49,822 nt of DNA. Source: Deltaproteobacteria bacterium. Its GTDB lineage: Bacteria > Myxococcota_A > Polyangia > Haliangiales > JADYYK01. Positions within the stretch are counted from its first letter, which is position 1; each line of letters opens with the position of its first letter. The DNA is taken from positions 1-49,822 of the forward strand of contig JADYYK010000047.1 in assembly GCA_020853705.1 (NCBI GenBank). Reading direction: 5' to 3'. Shown here one piece after another: positions 36,612 through 44,493 of the stretch. The notes beneath the pieces were generated by a model. It searched no databases and had not been told where the DNA came from. It saw only the letters and a list, made by a program, of their open reading frames with translations. The position numbers and the translations under genes are program-made.

Positions 36612-37874
36612 CGCCGGCACGCCGCACACCACGCCGCCGCCGAGGATGGACCGGTCGTAGCGCACCGTGGCGCCGGCGCCGAAGGACAGCGCGCCCGCCA
36701 GCACGCTGCCGTGCAGCTCGAAGCCGGCCGGGGCGCTGATGGTGGCGCGCGGCGCGTGCAGCACGGCGCCGATGGTCGGGTGATCGTCGAGCACCACGGT
36801 GCCGGTGCCGCCCAGCCAGATGCGCACCCGCGCCGGTGCCGCCAGCGACCCCAGGTGCGCGCCCCCGCTCAGGCGCAGGGTGCCGGCGACCACCAGGTCG
36901 AGCTCGGCGCCGGCGTCGAGCACCACGTCGAGCTTCTCGCGCAGCATGACGTCGCCGCTGACCACCAGCACGGTGCGCCCGTGCACGCGCAGCTCGACCT
37001 CGCGCTCGAGGTCGATCGAGGTCAGGTGGAAGCGCCCGCAGGGCAGCTCGAGCTGCTCCTCGTCGCTGCGCACCAGGGCGCCGGCGTCGAGGCCGATGGA
37101 GGCGTTGTCGTTGCCGGAGGCCGCGCTGGCGGCGGCGGCGACGCGCACTGGATCGATGCCGGCGCCAGCGCTGCAGTCACACGGCGCGGCCACGCTGACG
37201 GGCTCGCGCAGCACGCTGGCGGAGGTCACGCCGGCGGCCACCGTGGCGGCGGTCGGCACGTGCAGCACCCCGGTGACCTTGACCTGGCCAGCGACGTCAC
37301 CGGCCACGAAGGCGTCGCCGCCGACCTGGACCTCGGACGCGCTCGCGGTCAGCGGCCCGCCCGAGCGCAGCGACTCGGTGGTCTCCAGCTCGGCGCTGGC
37401 GCTGATCCCGGCGGCGTCGGCGACCACCAGCGCGCCGCCGACGTCGAGGCTGGCGTTGACGCGCAGCGCCTGGTTGACGCCGAGCGCCGCGGTCTGCTGA
37501 TCCCCGGTGGTCAGCCCGGTGGAGTCGAACGAGCGCGTCTGCAGCGTGGCCGAGATGGTCAGCGCGGCGCAGCTGCACAGGGCGTGGCGGTGGCTGGCCG
37601 CGGCGACCGCGCCGCCGCACTCGGCCGCGCCGGCCGCGTCGACGCGCAGGGGAGGGCCGAGGCCGCTGCACATGCGTCCGCCGTCACCGCCGCCCGCGTC
37701 GCTGCGCCGCCCGCCGTCACCGCCGACCAGCTCGACGTCACGCGAGCAGGCGCCGGCCAGCGCCAGCGCCAGCGCCAGCGCGAGCCCCGCCGCCCGCGCC
37801 GGCATTGCCGCGCGCCGTCGCCCCGCCGCCAGCGTCGGCATTGGCGCGCGCCGTCGCCCCGCGCGCCTCGACAT
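36594..37874 (-). CDS. Lipoprotein with beta-helical (DUF7305-like) domain
   Basis: The 426-residue product has a signal peptide with lipobox LAGAC (ALALALALAGACSRD) and a Gly/Asp linker. The repetitive beta-rich body (LRVNASLDVGGALVVADAAG, VQVGGDAFVAGDVAGQVKVTG, LDVVLDAGAELDLVVAGTLRL) suggests a right-handed beta-helix; the C-terminal part resembles DUF7305-type domains. The ATG at 37874 overlaps the FecR gene stop by one base. The N-terminus is odd: a near-perfect direct repeat at about 37804-37868 duplicates RRRAxMPxxAAG before the hydrophobic core, so the functional start may be the later ATG at 37805. As last gene of the ECF-sigma operon it is a likely surface output of that system. Confidence 0.72.
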   Translation of the reverse strand: MSRRAGRRRAPMPTLAAGRRRAAMPARAAGLALALALALAGACSRDVELVGGDGGRRSDAGGGDGGRMCSGLGPPLRVDAAGAAECGGAVAAASHRHALCSCAALTISATLQTRSFDSTGLTTGDQQTAALGVNQALRVNASLDVGGALVVADAAGISASAELETTESLRSGGPLTASASEVQVGGDAFVAGDVAGQVKVTGVLHVPTAATVAAGVTSASVLREPVSVAAPCDCSAGAGIDPVRVAAAASAASGNDNASIGLDAGALVRSDEEQLELPCGRFHLTSIDLEREVELRVHGRTVLVVSGDVMLREKLDVVLDAGAELDLVVAGTLRLSGGAHLGSLAAPARVRIWLGGTGTVVLDDHPTIGAVLHAPRATISAPAGFELHGSVLAGALSFGAGATVRYDRSILGGGVVCGVPASAAVR

Positions 37875-39133
37875 CACGGCCGTGGCGCCAGCCGGTCCAG
37901 GCGCTGGCGGGCCTCGGTGGCGAAGCGACCCCGCGGATAGCGCGCCAGGTAGCGCTGCAGCGCGCGCACCGCGTCGGCCGCGCTGCCGCTCTCGCTCTCC
38001 AGCTGAGCGATGGCGAACAGCGCGCTCTCGGCCTGCGGGGTGCCGCCGAAGCCGCGCTCCACGGCGCGGTAGCCCTTGATGGCCTCGCCATAGCGGCCCT
38101 CGGTCAGGAACGACTCGGCCATCAGCACGTGGGCCTCGACCGCGATGGCGCGGCCGCCGCCCAGCAGAGGGCGCAGCTCGCTGCGCGCGCGCGCGGCGTC
38201 GCCGGCACCCAGCGCGCGACGCGCCGCCTCCAGGCGCTGGGCGGCGCTGCGGCCGTCCTGGGGCGTCGCCGCGGTGGCGTCGCCCGGCACCTGGGTCGGC
38301 TCCAGCGCCGGCACAGCTGCGGGCGACGCGACCGGCGGCGTGGGTGCCAGTGCGCTGGGGACAGGCAGCGCGGCGCGCGTCGGCAGCCGCCAGCTCTCGC
38401 CGGCGCCGACCAGCGCCAGCGTGCGGCCGTCCCGCGACAGCACGCGGACCTTGCCGTGCTCGGTGTGCACGCCGCCGAGATCGACGCGGAAGCGGGTGCC
38501 CACCACGGCGACCACGAAGTCGGGTGTGGCCACGCGGAAGCTCAGCCGCTGCGCGGGATCGACCTCGACCACCACCGTGCCGCGCTCCAGATCGACCCGG
38601 CGCACGGCGCCATGCCAGCGCAGCGAGGTGCCCGCGGCCAGCTCGACCAGCGGTCCGCCCAGCTGCACCACGCCGCCCAGGGTCGAGCGCACCGTGACCT
38701 CGGCGTCGGCCGTGCGCAGGTCGCCGGCGGCCGTGATGTCGCCCGCGCTCAGCTGCGGCGCCGCCTGCCGCCGCGGGCGCGGCAGCAGGAGCAGCGTCAG
38801 CACCGTGGCCGCCACCACCAGCCCACCCAGCCCGAGCCCGACCCACAGCGTGCCGGCGCGCCGGGGCCGGCTGTCGCGCGTCATCGTCGTCGTCACCGCC
38901 GGCGTCCGCGCAGCCTCCAGAGCGGCGCGTCGCACCCGCTCGCGCGCGAGGTCGGACAGCCGCGGCGGCTCCCAGCCGCGCAGCCGGCGCACCGCCTCGA
39001 ACGACGCGTGATCGACGCGGCACTGCTCGCAGCCGCCGAGGTGCGCCTCCAGCGCCAGGCGTTCGGCCTCGCTGAGGTGGCCGGCCAGCGACGCGGTCAG
39101 CCGCGCGCCCGTGCTGAGGCACTCCAGCGCCAT
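37874..39133 (-). CDS. FecR-type anti-sigma factor with zinc finger and TPR tail
   Basis: The 419-residue protein begins with a zinc-finger anti-sigma domain (H31-x3-C35-x2-C38). A charged linker, one transmembrane helix (about 95-118, VGLGLGGLVVAATVLTLLLL), a FecR domain (about 140-255; RSTLGGVVQLGGP, FVVAVVGTRFRVDL), a Pro/Ala linker and C-terminal TPR-like repeats (GEAIKGYRAVERGFGGTPQAE, ALQRYLARYPRG) follow. It should hold the upstream ECF sigma factor at the membrane and respond to an envelope signal through its periplasmic part. Its ATG overlaps the sigma gene stop by one base. Confidence 0.88.
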   Translation of the reverse strand: MALECLSTGARLTASLAGHLSEAERLALEAHLGGCEQCRVDHASFEAVRRLRGWEPPRLSDLARERVRRAALEAARTPAVTTTMTRDSRPRRAGTLWVGLGLGGLVVAATVLTLLLLPRPRRQAAPQLSAGDITAAGDLRTADAEVTVRSTLGGVVQLGGPLVELAAGTSLRWHGAVRRVDLERGTVVVEVDPAQRLSFRVATPDFVVAVVGTRFRVDLGGVHTEHGKVRVLSRDGRTLALVGAGESWRLPTRAALPVPSALAPTPPVASPAAVPALEPTQVPGDATAATPQDGRSAAQRLEAARRALGAGDAARARSELRPLLGGGRAIAVEAHVLMAESFLTEGRYGEAIKGYRAVERGFGGTPQAESALFAIAQLESESGSAADAVRALQRYLARYPRGRFATEARQRLDRLAPRP

Positions 39134-39747
39134 CAGCGTCGCGCCTCCGCCAGCGCCAGCTCGCGCAGCAGCGCATCCTCGCGCGCCAGCGCCAAAAGCT
39201 CGCGCCGCGCGAACCAGATGCGCGACTTGGTGGCGGCGCGACCGGCGCCGGTCAGCGCCGCGACCTCCTCGATGGAGTGGCCCTCGACGGCATACAGCAG
39301 GAACGCGACGCGCTTCTTGGGCGACAGCCGATCGAGCAGCCGGTGCACGCGCTGGGCGATCTGGCGCTCCCCCGCCACCTGGTCGGCGCCCGGCGCGGCG
39401 TCGTGCGGCTCGCTGGCCTCGGGCAGCAGCTCCAGCGGCACCGTGCGACGCACCCCGCGGCGCAGCTGGTGCTGGGTCACGTGCACCGCGATCCGCGTCA
39501 CCCAGGTCGCCAGGCTGGCCTCGCCGCGAAAGCGCGCGAAGCTGCGGATGGCCTCGGTGAACGTGGTCTGCACCAGATCCTCGAGGTCGGGCGTGGGCCC
39601 GATCAGCCGCCCGATGACGCGCTCGACGCGGGCCACGTGGGTGCGGAAGAAGGTGTCCAGCGCGCGGGGCTCGCCGGCCCGGCAGCCCTCGCAGAGGGCG
39701 CGCTCGTCCGCCGAAGGCTCGGCGCGTGTGTCAGGCCGCTTCAACAC
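39133..39747 (-). CDS. ECF-family RNA polymerase sigma factor
   Basis: The 204-residue protein has sigma-70 region 2 (FRTHVARVERVIGRLIG, DLEDLVQTTFTEAIRSFARFRGEASLATWVTRIAVHVT) and region 4 with a helix-turn-helix (LLDRLSPKKRVAFLLYAVEGHSIEEVAALTGAGRAATKSRI). The short linker between them marks the ECF group. Its GTG start is 8 bases after a TACAAT hexamer, so it has its own promoter inside the operon. It is followed directly by its FecR-type anti-sigma, the usual pairing. The barrel protein encoded just upstream may be the sensor, as in Fec-type systems (inference). Confidence 0.92.
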   Translation of the reverse strand: MLKRPDTRAEPSADERALCEGCRAGEPRALDTFFRTHVARVERVIGRLIGPTPDLEDLVQTTFTEAIRSFARFRGEASLATWVTRIAVHVTQHQLRRGVRRTVPLELLPEASEPHDAAPGADQVAGERQIAQRVHRLLDRLSPKKRVAFLLYAVEGHSIEEVAALTGAGRAATKSRIWFARRELLALAREDALLRELALAEARR

Positions 39748-39755
39748 CCATCTCT

Positions 39756-39761
39756 ATTGTA
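39756..39761 (-). promoter_or_regulatory. -10 hexamer TACAAT upstream of the ECF sigma gene
   Basis: TACAAT on the minus strand ends 8 bases before the GTG at 39747. A weak -35 (TTCAAC) lies 19 bases further up. It would give a leaderless sigma-factor message independent of the barrel gene. Confidence 0.5.
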
Positions 39762-39786
39762 CCCGCAGCGCGCGATCCGGTTGAAC

Positions 39787-40920
39787 TCAGGGCACTCCGA
39801 ACGAGAGCCCCACCCCCACCCCGAACAGCACCGCGCCCTGATCCAGCACCGGCGCGCCCTCGATCAGGAAGCGCGTGTGCGGCAAGGTGCGCTCGACCAG
39901 CACGCGCAGATCAGCCGACATGTGGCCACGCAACCCGACCCGCGCCAGCAGCTCGCCGCCGAGCCCGCCGCCAAAGCGCAGCGCCTCCCCGCTGCCGCCC
40001 TCCCTGGCCAGGCCGCTGGCAGACAGCACGTGAAGCGCCGCCACCGGCCCCAGCCCCACCGTCACGCGGCCACGGCGGAACAGCACCCGCGCCCCGACGC
40101 GCAGCGGGAAGTCCGACAGCGTCCCGATCCCGGTCGCGCCGACCAGCTCGGCCCCGGTCGACACCTCCAGCCCTGCGTGGACCTCGAACGCGCCCCTGAG
40201 GCGACGCGCCGCCTCCAGCGCCACGCCGTGGCGCACGAAGTCTCCGCTCGACGGCACCGTCAGCCAGTACCCCGCCGCGCCCAGCCAGGCGCCCCCCGCC
40301 GGCGCCAGCGGTGACGGTGACGGGACCGCGCCGCGGCTCACCGGCGACGGCGACGGCGTTGGCGACGGCGACGGCGACGGCGACGGCGTCGGCGACGGCG
40401 ACGGCTTCAGCTCCGGCCGGGGCGAAACCTGCGGCTTGACCTCCACCGCCACGGGCTCCGGCGTCGCGATCCGTGGCTCGTCCTGCGCCGCGCCGGTCAA
40501 GATCGCCCGCAGCTTCAGCGCCAGCGCGCGATCCAGCTCGGGCCCCGGCCCACCCGCCACCGGCAGCGCGCTCACCAGGGGCCGCTCGCCATCCAGTCCG
40601 ACCGCATACAGCACGGTGTCACCCGCCGGCCGCACCACATACCAGAACGCCAGCCGCGCCTGCTCGCCGCGCACCAGCGCGACCACCGCGCCCAGGCTCT
40701 GCGCGGTGACCTCCGCTGGCGCGGCGCCGGGCCGCCGGTGCACCTCCAGCCGCAGGTCCCGCGTGTACACCGCCACCGCATCGAGCAGCCGGGCATCATC
40801 CAGCGCCGGCCGGGTCCCGCCCAGAAACAGGATCGCCTGCGCCGCCTCGGCTCGCGCGCTCGCGCTCCCGATCAGCAGCGCCAGCGCCAGCGCCACGGCG
40901 GCTCGGCCTCCCCGCATCAT
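39787..40920 (-). CDS. Secreted protein with Ser/Pro linker and beta-barrel-like C-terminal half
   Basis: The 377-residue product has a signal peptide (ALALALLIGSASARA). A globular N-terminal domain of about 140 residues follows (AILFLGGTRPALDDARLLDA, VALVRGEQARLAFWYVVRPA). A Ser-Pro/Thr-Pro repeat linker is encoded by GGCGAC hexamers at about 40341-40405. The C-terminal beta-rich half is barrel-like (GVALEAARRLRGAFEVHAGLEVS, FPLRVGARVLFRRGRVTVGLG) and ends VGLSFGVP. The layout suggests a periplasmic domain attached to an outer-membrane barrel. It precedes the ECF sigma gene by 39 bases. An AGGAGA site precedes the ATG pair at its start. Confidence 0.78.
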   Translation of the reverse strand: MMRGGRAAVALALALLIGSASARAEAAQAILFLGGTRPALDDARLLDAVAVYTRDLRLEVHRRPGAAPAEVTAQSLGAVVALVRGEQARLAFWYVVRPAGDTVLYAVGLDGERPLVSALPVAGGPGPELDRALALKLRAILTGAAQDEPRIATPEPVAVEVKPQVSPRPELKPSPSPTPSPSPSPSPTPSPSPVSRGAVPSPSPLAPAGGAWLGAAGYWLTVPSSGDFVRHGVALEAARRLRGAFEVHAGLEVSTGAELVGATGIGTLSDFPLRVGARVLFRRGRVTVGLGPVAALHVLSASGLAREGGSGEALRFGGGLGGELLARVGLRGHMSADLRVLVERTLPHTRFLIEGAPVLDQGAVLFGVGVGLSFGVP

Positions 40921-40975
40921 CTTCTCCTACACCGCGCGCCACGCCCTGGCCAGTCCGGCGCGACCCGCGCACACG

Positions 40976-41014
40976 AAAAAGCTGCGCGGCGGCCCCTCGT
41001 CCGTCGCCGCTTTT
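40976..41014. promoter_or_regulatory. Imperfect hairpin in the divergent gap
   Basis: AAAAGC and GCTTTT arms enclose a GGCG/CGCC stem with a 5-base bulge, so it would look terminator-like on both strands. It lies in the gap 40921-41048, upstream of both divergent genes; a shared attenuator is possible. Confidence 0.35.
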
Positions 41015-41048
41015 CAACCGCCCGGGGTCCTGCTGGCACTAACCAACC

Positions 41049-42692
41049 ATGCACACGCGCACACTGGCAGCGATCCTCTTCGTGGCCACCCTGGCTCTGG
41101 CGGCGCCCGGTTGCGGCGGCGACTCCAGCGGCAATGGCAACGGCGACGGCGGCGTCAACGCCTGCGGTGCGCTGGGCACCGCGTGCTGCGCCGGTCGCAG
41201 CTGTGACACCGGCGGCGCCTGTGTCGGCGGCCTGTGTCAGGCCTGCGGTGGCCCTGGCCAGGCCTGCTGCGCCGGTCGCGCCTGCGACGCCAATGACATC
41301 TGTACCGGCAACGGCGACGGCGTGTGCACGCACTGCGGCCTGCCCGGTGAGGCCTGCTGCGGTGCCAGCACCTGCGGCGCCGGCGGCTGCTGCGTCAACG
41401 ACCTGTGCACCGGCGCGGGCTCGACCTGCCCCATCATCGGCGGCATGTGCGGCGCCGGCAGCTGCGGCACCTGCGGCGGCGCTGGTCAGCCGTGCTGCGC
41501 GGTCGCCGGCGGCCCCGCCCAGTGCACCGCCCCCAACGTCGCCTGCGCGGGCGGCCAGTGCGCGGCCTGCGGCGGCCCCGGGCAGCCCTGCTGCGCCGGC
41601 GACAGCTGCGGCAGCGACGGCCTGACCTGCAGCCAGGGCGTGTGCGCGCAGTGCGGCGGCCCCGGGCAGCCCTGCTGCGCCGGTCGCGCCTGCACCGGCA
41701 GCGGCCTGGCCTGCGGCGACAACATCTGTCAGCAGTGCGGCGGCCCCGGCCAGCCGTGCTGCTTCGGCTCCAGCTGCAGCGCCGGCTGCTGCGACGCCCT
41801 CAACGATCGCTGCGTCGCCAGCGGCGCGGCGTGCACCGCCGGCATGTGCACCGGCACCCAGTGCACCACCTGCGGCGCCCCCGGTCAGGCCTGCTGCCCG
41901 GGCAACTCCTGCAATGGCGGCGGCTGCTGCGACGGTACCAGCTGCGTCGCCTCGGGTGACGCGCCCGCCGGCTCGGGCATGGTCTGCCAGGCTGGCACCG
42001 TGGTCGCCTGTGGCGGCGCCGGTCAGGCCTGCTGCCAGACCTCGACCTGCGCCGCGGGCGGCTGCTGCGTCGCCGGCACCTGCGGCGCCAGCGGCGTCGC
42101 CATGAGCTGCAGCACCCTGGGCACCTGCAACAACGGCTCGTGCACCCCGACCGCGGGCGCCGCCTGCGGCGGCCCCGGCCAGCCCTGCTGCGCGGGCGGC
42201 CAGGGCAACGCCTCCGACTTCTGCGTCGGCGCCGGTCTGGCCTGCAACCCCGACAACCGCCAGTGCCAGACCTGCGGTGGTCCGGGCCAGCCGTGCTGCG
42301 AGGGTAACTCCTGTGCTGCCGGCGGATGTTGTCAGCATGTCAACAATGATCAGCCGACTTGCGTTGCTGCCGGCGCCGCCTGCGCCGCCAACCAGGGCAT
42401 GTGCACGGGCGGCGGCTGTCAGGGCGGCACCTGCGGCCGGGTCGGGCAGCGCAGCTGCGGCGGCGGCGTGGGCTGCACCGCGCCCTACTCCGACAGCGAC
42501 AACGGCGCCTGCCGCGCCTGCGGCGGCTCGGGGCAGCGCTGCTGCAACGGCGCCGACGGTGACTTCTGCGCCGCTCCCTTCACCTGCGGCCAGAACAACA
42601 CCTGCACCACCTGCGGCGGCGCCGGCCAGGCCTGCTGCCCGGGCAACACCTGCAGCGGCGGCCGCACCTGCACCCAGAACCGCTGCAACTGA
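41049..42692 (+). CDS. Cys-rich modular repeat lipoprotein
   Basis: The 547-residue protein has a lipoprotein signal (LALAAPGC) and a short Gly/Asn linker. It then has 14 modules built around a C-G-x-x-G-Q-x-C-C core (for example CGGPGQPCC), one of them with Ser in place of the first Cys of the pair. Each core is followed by two to six more Cys. No catalytic motif is present. The regular Cys spacing suggests a long disulfide-rich surface rod rather than a metallothionein, because it is exported. The module DNA is related enough to form internal direct repeats. It is the first of three Cys-rich lipoproteins in a row. The function is unknown; adhesion, metal binding or surface coating are possible. 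Confidence 0.85.
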   Translation: MHTRTLAAILFVATLALAAPGCGGDSSGNGNGDGGVNACGALGTACCAGRSCDTGGACVGGLCQACGGPGQACCAGRACDANDICTGNGDGVCTHCGLPGEACCGASTCGAGGCCVNDLCTGAGSTCPIIGGMCGAGSCGTCGGAGQPCCAVAGGPAQCTAPNVACAGGQCAACGGPGQPCCAGDSCGSDGLTCSQGVCAQCGGPGQPCCAGRACTGSGLACGDNICQQCGGPGQPCCFGSSCSAGCCDALNDRCVASGAACTAGMCTGTQCTTCGAPGQACCPGNSCNGGGCCDGTSCVASGDAPAGSGMVCQAGTVVACGGAGQACCQTSTCAAGGCCVAGTCGASGVAMSCSTLGTCNNGSCTPTAGAACGGPGQPCCAGGQGNASDFCVGAGLACNPDNRQCQTCGGPGQPCCEGNSCAAGGCCQHVNNDQPTCVAAGAACAANQGMCTGGGCQGGTCGRVGQRSCGGGVGCTAPYSDSDNGACRACGGSGQRCCNGADGDFCAAPFTCGQNNTCTTCGGAGQACCPGNTCSGGRTCTQNRCN

Positions 42693-42695
42693 CCC

Positions 42696-43052
42696 ATGCG
42701 GACCCTCGTCACAGGCCTCGGCCTCACGGTGCTGCTGCTGCTCTCGGCCTGCGGTCATGACGACGCCATCGGCCCCGACGTCGGCGCCAGCTGCGCCAGC
42801 AATAGCGAGTGCACCCAGCGCTGCCTCGGGGTGACCGACCCGGGCGACTATCCCGGCGGCTTCTGCACCCTGGCCTGCGCGACCGACGCCGACTGCACGA
42901 ACGGCTCCATCTGCATGCGCAAATCCGGCGGCGTGTGCCTGCTGCCCTGCACCATCACCAGCAACTGCAGCGACCTCGGCGCCGGCTGGCGCTGCAAGAA
43001 CAGCGAGAGCAACGTCGGCGGCGGCGAACGTCAGGTCTGTCTTGGTGACTGA
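42696..43052 (+). CDS. Small Cys-rich lipoprotein
   Basis: The 118-residue protein has a signal peptide and lipobox LLSACG, then a short linker and ten or so Cys in a compact EGF- or Dickkopf-like arrangement (SCASNSECTQRCLG, FCTLACATDADCTNGSICM, CLLPCTITSNCS). It begins three bases after the large Cys-rich lipoprotein stop and overlaps the next gene, so it belongs to the same operon. A disulfide-rich binding module at the cell surface is likely; no specific family is claimed. Confidence 0.8.
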   Translation: MRTLVTGLGLTVLLLLSACGHDDAIGPDVGASCASNSECTQRCLGVTDPGDYPGGFCTLACATDADCTNGSICMRKSGGVCLLPCTITSNCSDLGAGWRCKNSESNVGGGERQVCLGD

Positions 43053-43635
43053 GCCGCGCCGCTCCGTCGTGCTGCTGGGGCTGCTCGCGTTGCTCCTGCT
43101 GGCGCCGCGCCTGGCCCATGCCGACGAGCTCGTCATCGCCACCGGCCCCGCGGTCGCGCTGACCGGGCAGAGCCCCGGCGGCGCCCGCGTCTCGGGCGAG
43201 TACAACCGCCGCCTGGGTCGCCGCCTGCTGCTCGACCTGCACGCCGCCCTGCTGCTGGGCGCCGACGAGCGCGCCTGCTACTTCGATCGCCAGGGCGCGC
43301 TGCTGTGCGACCACGGCGCCATGGAGGGCATGGGCCTGATGCTGGGCGGTGGCGTGCTGCTGCCGCTGCGCACGCGGCCCGCATATCAGGCCTACCTGCG
43401 TCTGGGCGCCGAGCTGGGTCGGGTCAGCTTCGACGCTGACGACACCTCCGGGCTGGCCTTCGCGCTGCGCACCGGCGCGGGGCTGCGCTGGCAGCTCGGC
43501 GCCAAGCTGTCCTTGCACCTGGAGGGCAACCTGGCCCTGGGCGCGACCTCGCTCGAGGGCCGGCGCAACCGCGAGGTCGAAGGCGGCAGCCTGGCCTGGC
43601 TCGAGCTCATCGTGGGACTTGGCTTTGCTCTGTGA
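43045..43635 (+). CDS. Predicted outer-membrane beta-barrel protein
   Basis: The 196-residue product has a signal peptide (VVLLGLLALLLLAPRLAHA) and amphipathic strands throughout: GPAVALTGQSPGGARVSGEYNR, LLLDLHAALLLGADE, YLRLGAELGRVSFD, LAWLELIVGLGFAL. It is similar in layout to small outer-membrane barrels. The start is GTG at 43045, overlapping the previous gene by 8 bases; a TTG one codon earlier is possible. Sandwiched between Cys-rich lipoproteins, it may anchor or export them (inference). Confidence 0.75.
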   Translation: MTEPRRSVVLLGLLALLLLAPRLAHADELVIATGPAVALTGQSPGGARVSGEYNRRLGRRLLLDLHAALLLGADERACYFDRQGALLCDHGAMEGMGLMLGGGVLLPLRTRPAYQAYLRLGAELGRVSFDADDTSGLAFALRTGAGLRWQLGAKLSLHLEGNLALGATSLEGRRNREVEGGSLAWLELIVGLGFAL

Positions 43636-43652
43636 ATGAGAGAGGACAGCGA

Positions 43653-44480
43653 ATGAGACGACTGCTCTGGGTGCTTCTGCTCGCGGGTTGTGGTAGCAGC
43701 AGTCCCTCCGCCGTGGATGTCGCCGGCGATCCGTGCACCGCCGCGGGGGCCAGCTGTGGCGCTGGCGCGGTGTGCGATCCGCAGGCGCTGATCTGCGCCT
43801 GCCCGACCGGCGCCGCGCTGTGTGGTGACTCCTGCGCCGTGCTGGCCAGCGATCCCGGCAACTGTGGTGGCTGCGGCCTGGCCTGCCCGGGCGCGCAGAC
43901 CTGCTCGGGCGGGCGCTGCAGCGGCGGCGGCTGCGGCGGTGGCGGCCTCGACTGCGGCGGCACCTGTGTCGACCCCAAGAGCAACACCCAGCACTGCGGT
44001 GGCTGTCAGGGCGCGGGTGGCATGTCGTGCGGTGACGGCCAGGCCTGCGTCAACGGCGCCTGCATGAACTCGCCGTGCGCGTTCGGCGCGGTGCAGTGCA
44101 ACGGCGTCTGCGTCAGCCTCGACTCGTCGGCGATCAACTGTGGCGCCTGCGGCAAGACCTGCGCGCAGGGCACGCTGTGCAGCGCCGGCAAGTGCATCGT
44201 CGCCACCGCGTGCCCCGCCGGCCTCACCATGTGCGGGACCTCGTGCGTCGATCTGGCCCACGATCCGGCCCACTGCGGCAACTGCGCCACCTCGTGCGGT
44301 CGCGAGGAGATCTGCGGACAGGAGAACGGCCAGGCCAAGTGTCGCGACTACAAGTACGCCGGCACCGCCAGCTGCCCGGCCTCGTGCGGGGATCGTGCCT
44401 GCTGCGTGCAGGCCAACCCCGCCGGCGGCTACAGCGCGCTGTGCGTCGAGGATCAGTGCCCGCTGCCGCCAGCCCCGTAG
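43653..44480 (+). CDS. Cys-rich lipoprotein with CGGCGxxC-type repeats
   Basis: The 275-residue protein has a signal peptide and lipobox LLLAGC. Repeated Cys modules include SDPGNCGGCGLACPGAQTC, KSNTQHCGGCQG, SSAINCGACGKTCAQGTLC and DPAHCGNCATSC. Each pairs an NCGxCGxxC knot with a CGxxCVDL strand, as in many myxobacterial surface proteins of unknown role. The ATG at 43653 has an AGAGGA ribosome binding site; a GTG at 43632 overlaps the previous stop but would lengthen the polar n-region. It closes the Cys-rich operon. Confidence 0.85.
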   Translation: MRRLLWVLLLAGCGSSSPSAVDVAGDPCTAAGASCGAGAVCDPQALICACPTGAALCGDSCAVLASDPGNCGGCGLACPGAQTCSGGRCSGGGCGGGGLDCGGTCVDPKSNTQHCGGCQGAGGMSCGDGQACVNGACMNSPCAFGAVQCNGVCVSLDSSAINCGACGKTCAQGTLCSAGKCIVATACPAGLTMCGTSCVDLAHDPAHCGNCATSCGREEICGQENGQAKCRDYKYAGTASCPASCGDRACCVQANPAGGYSALCVEDQCPLPPAP

Positions 44481-44493
44481 CCCGCGCTCCGGC

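Noticed and set aside
41049..42692. Possible metallothionein
   Set aside because: Although Cys-rich, it has a lipoprotein signal and CC-containing modules typical of disulfide-bonded surface proteins; metallothioneins are small and cytosolic.
40917..43205. 762-codon antisense frame rich in Ala/Gly across the Cys-rich lipoproteins
   Set aside because: The composition (AGAAGAA-like runs) follows from reading Gly/Cys-rich repeats backwards; no start signal or family match.
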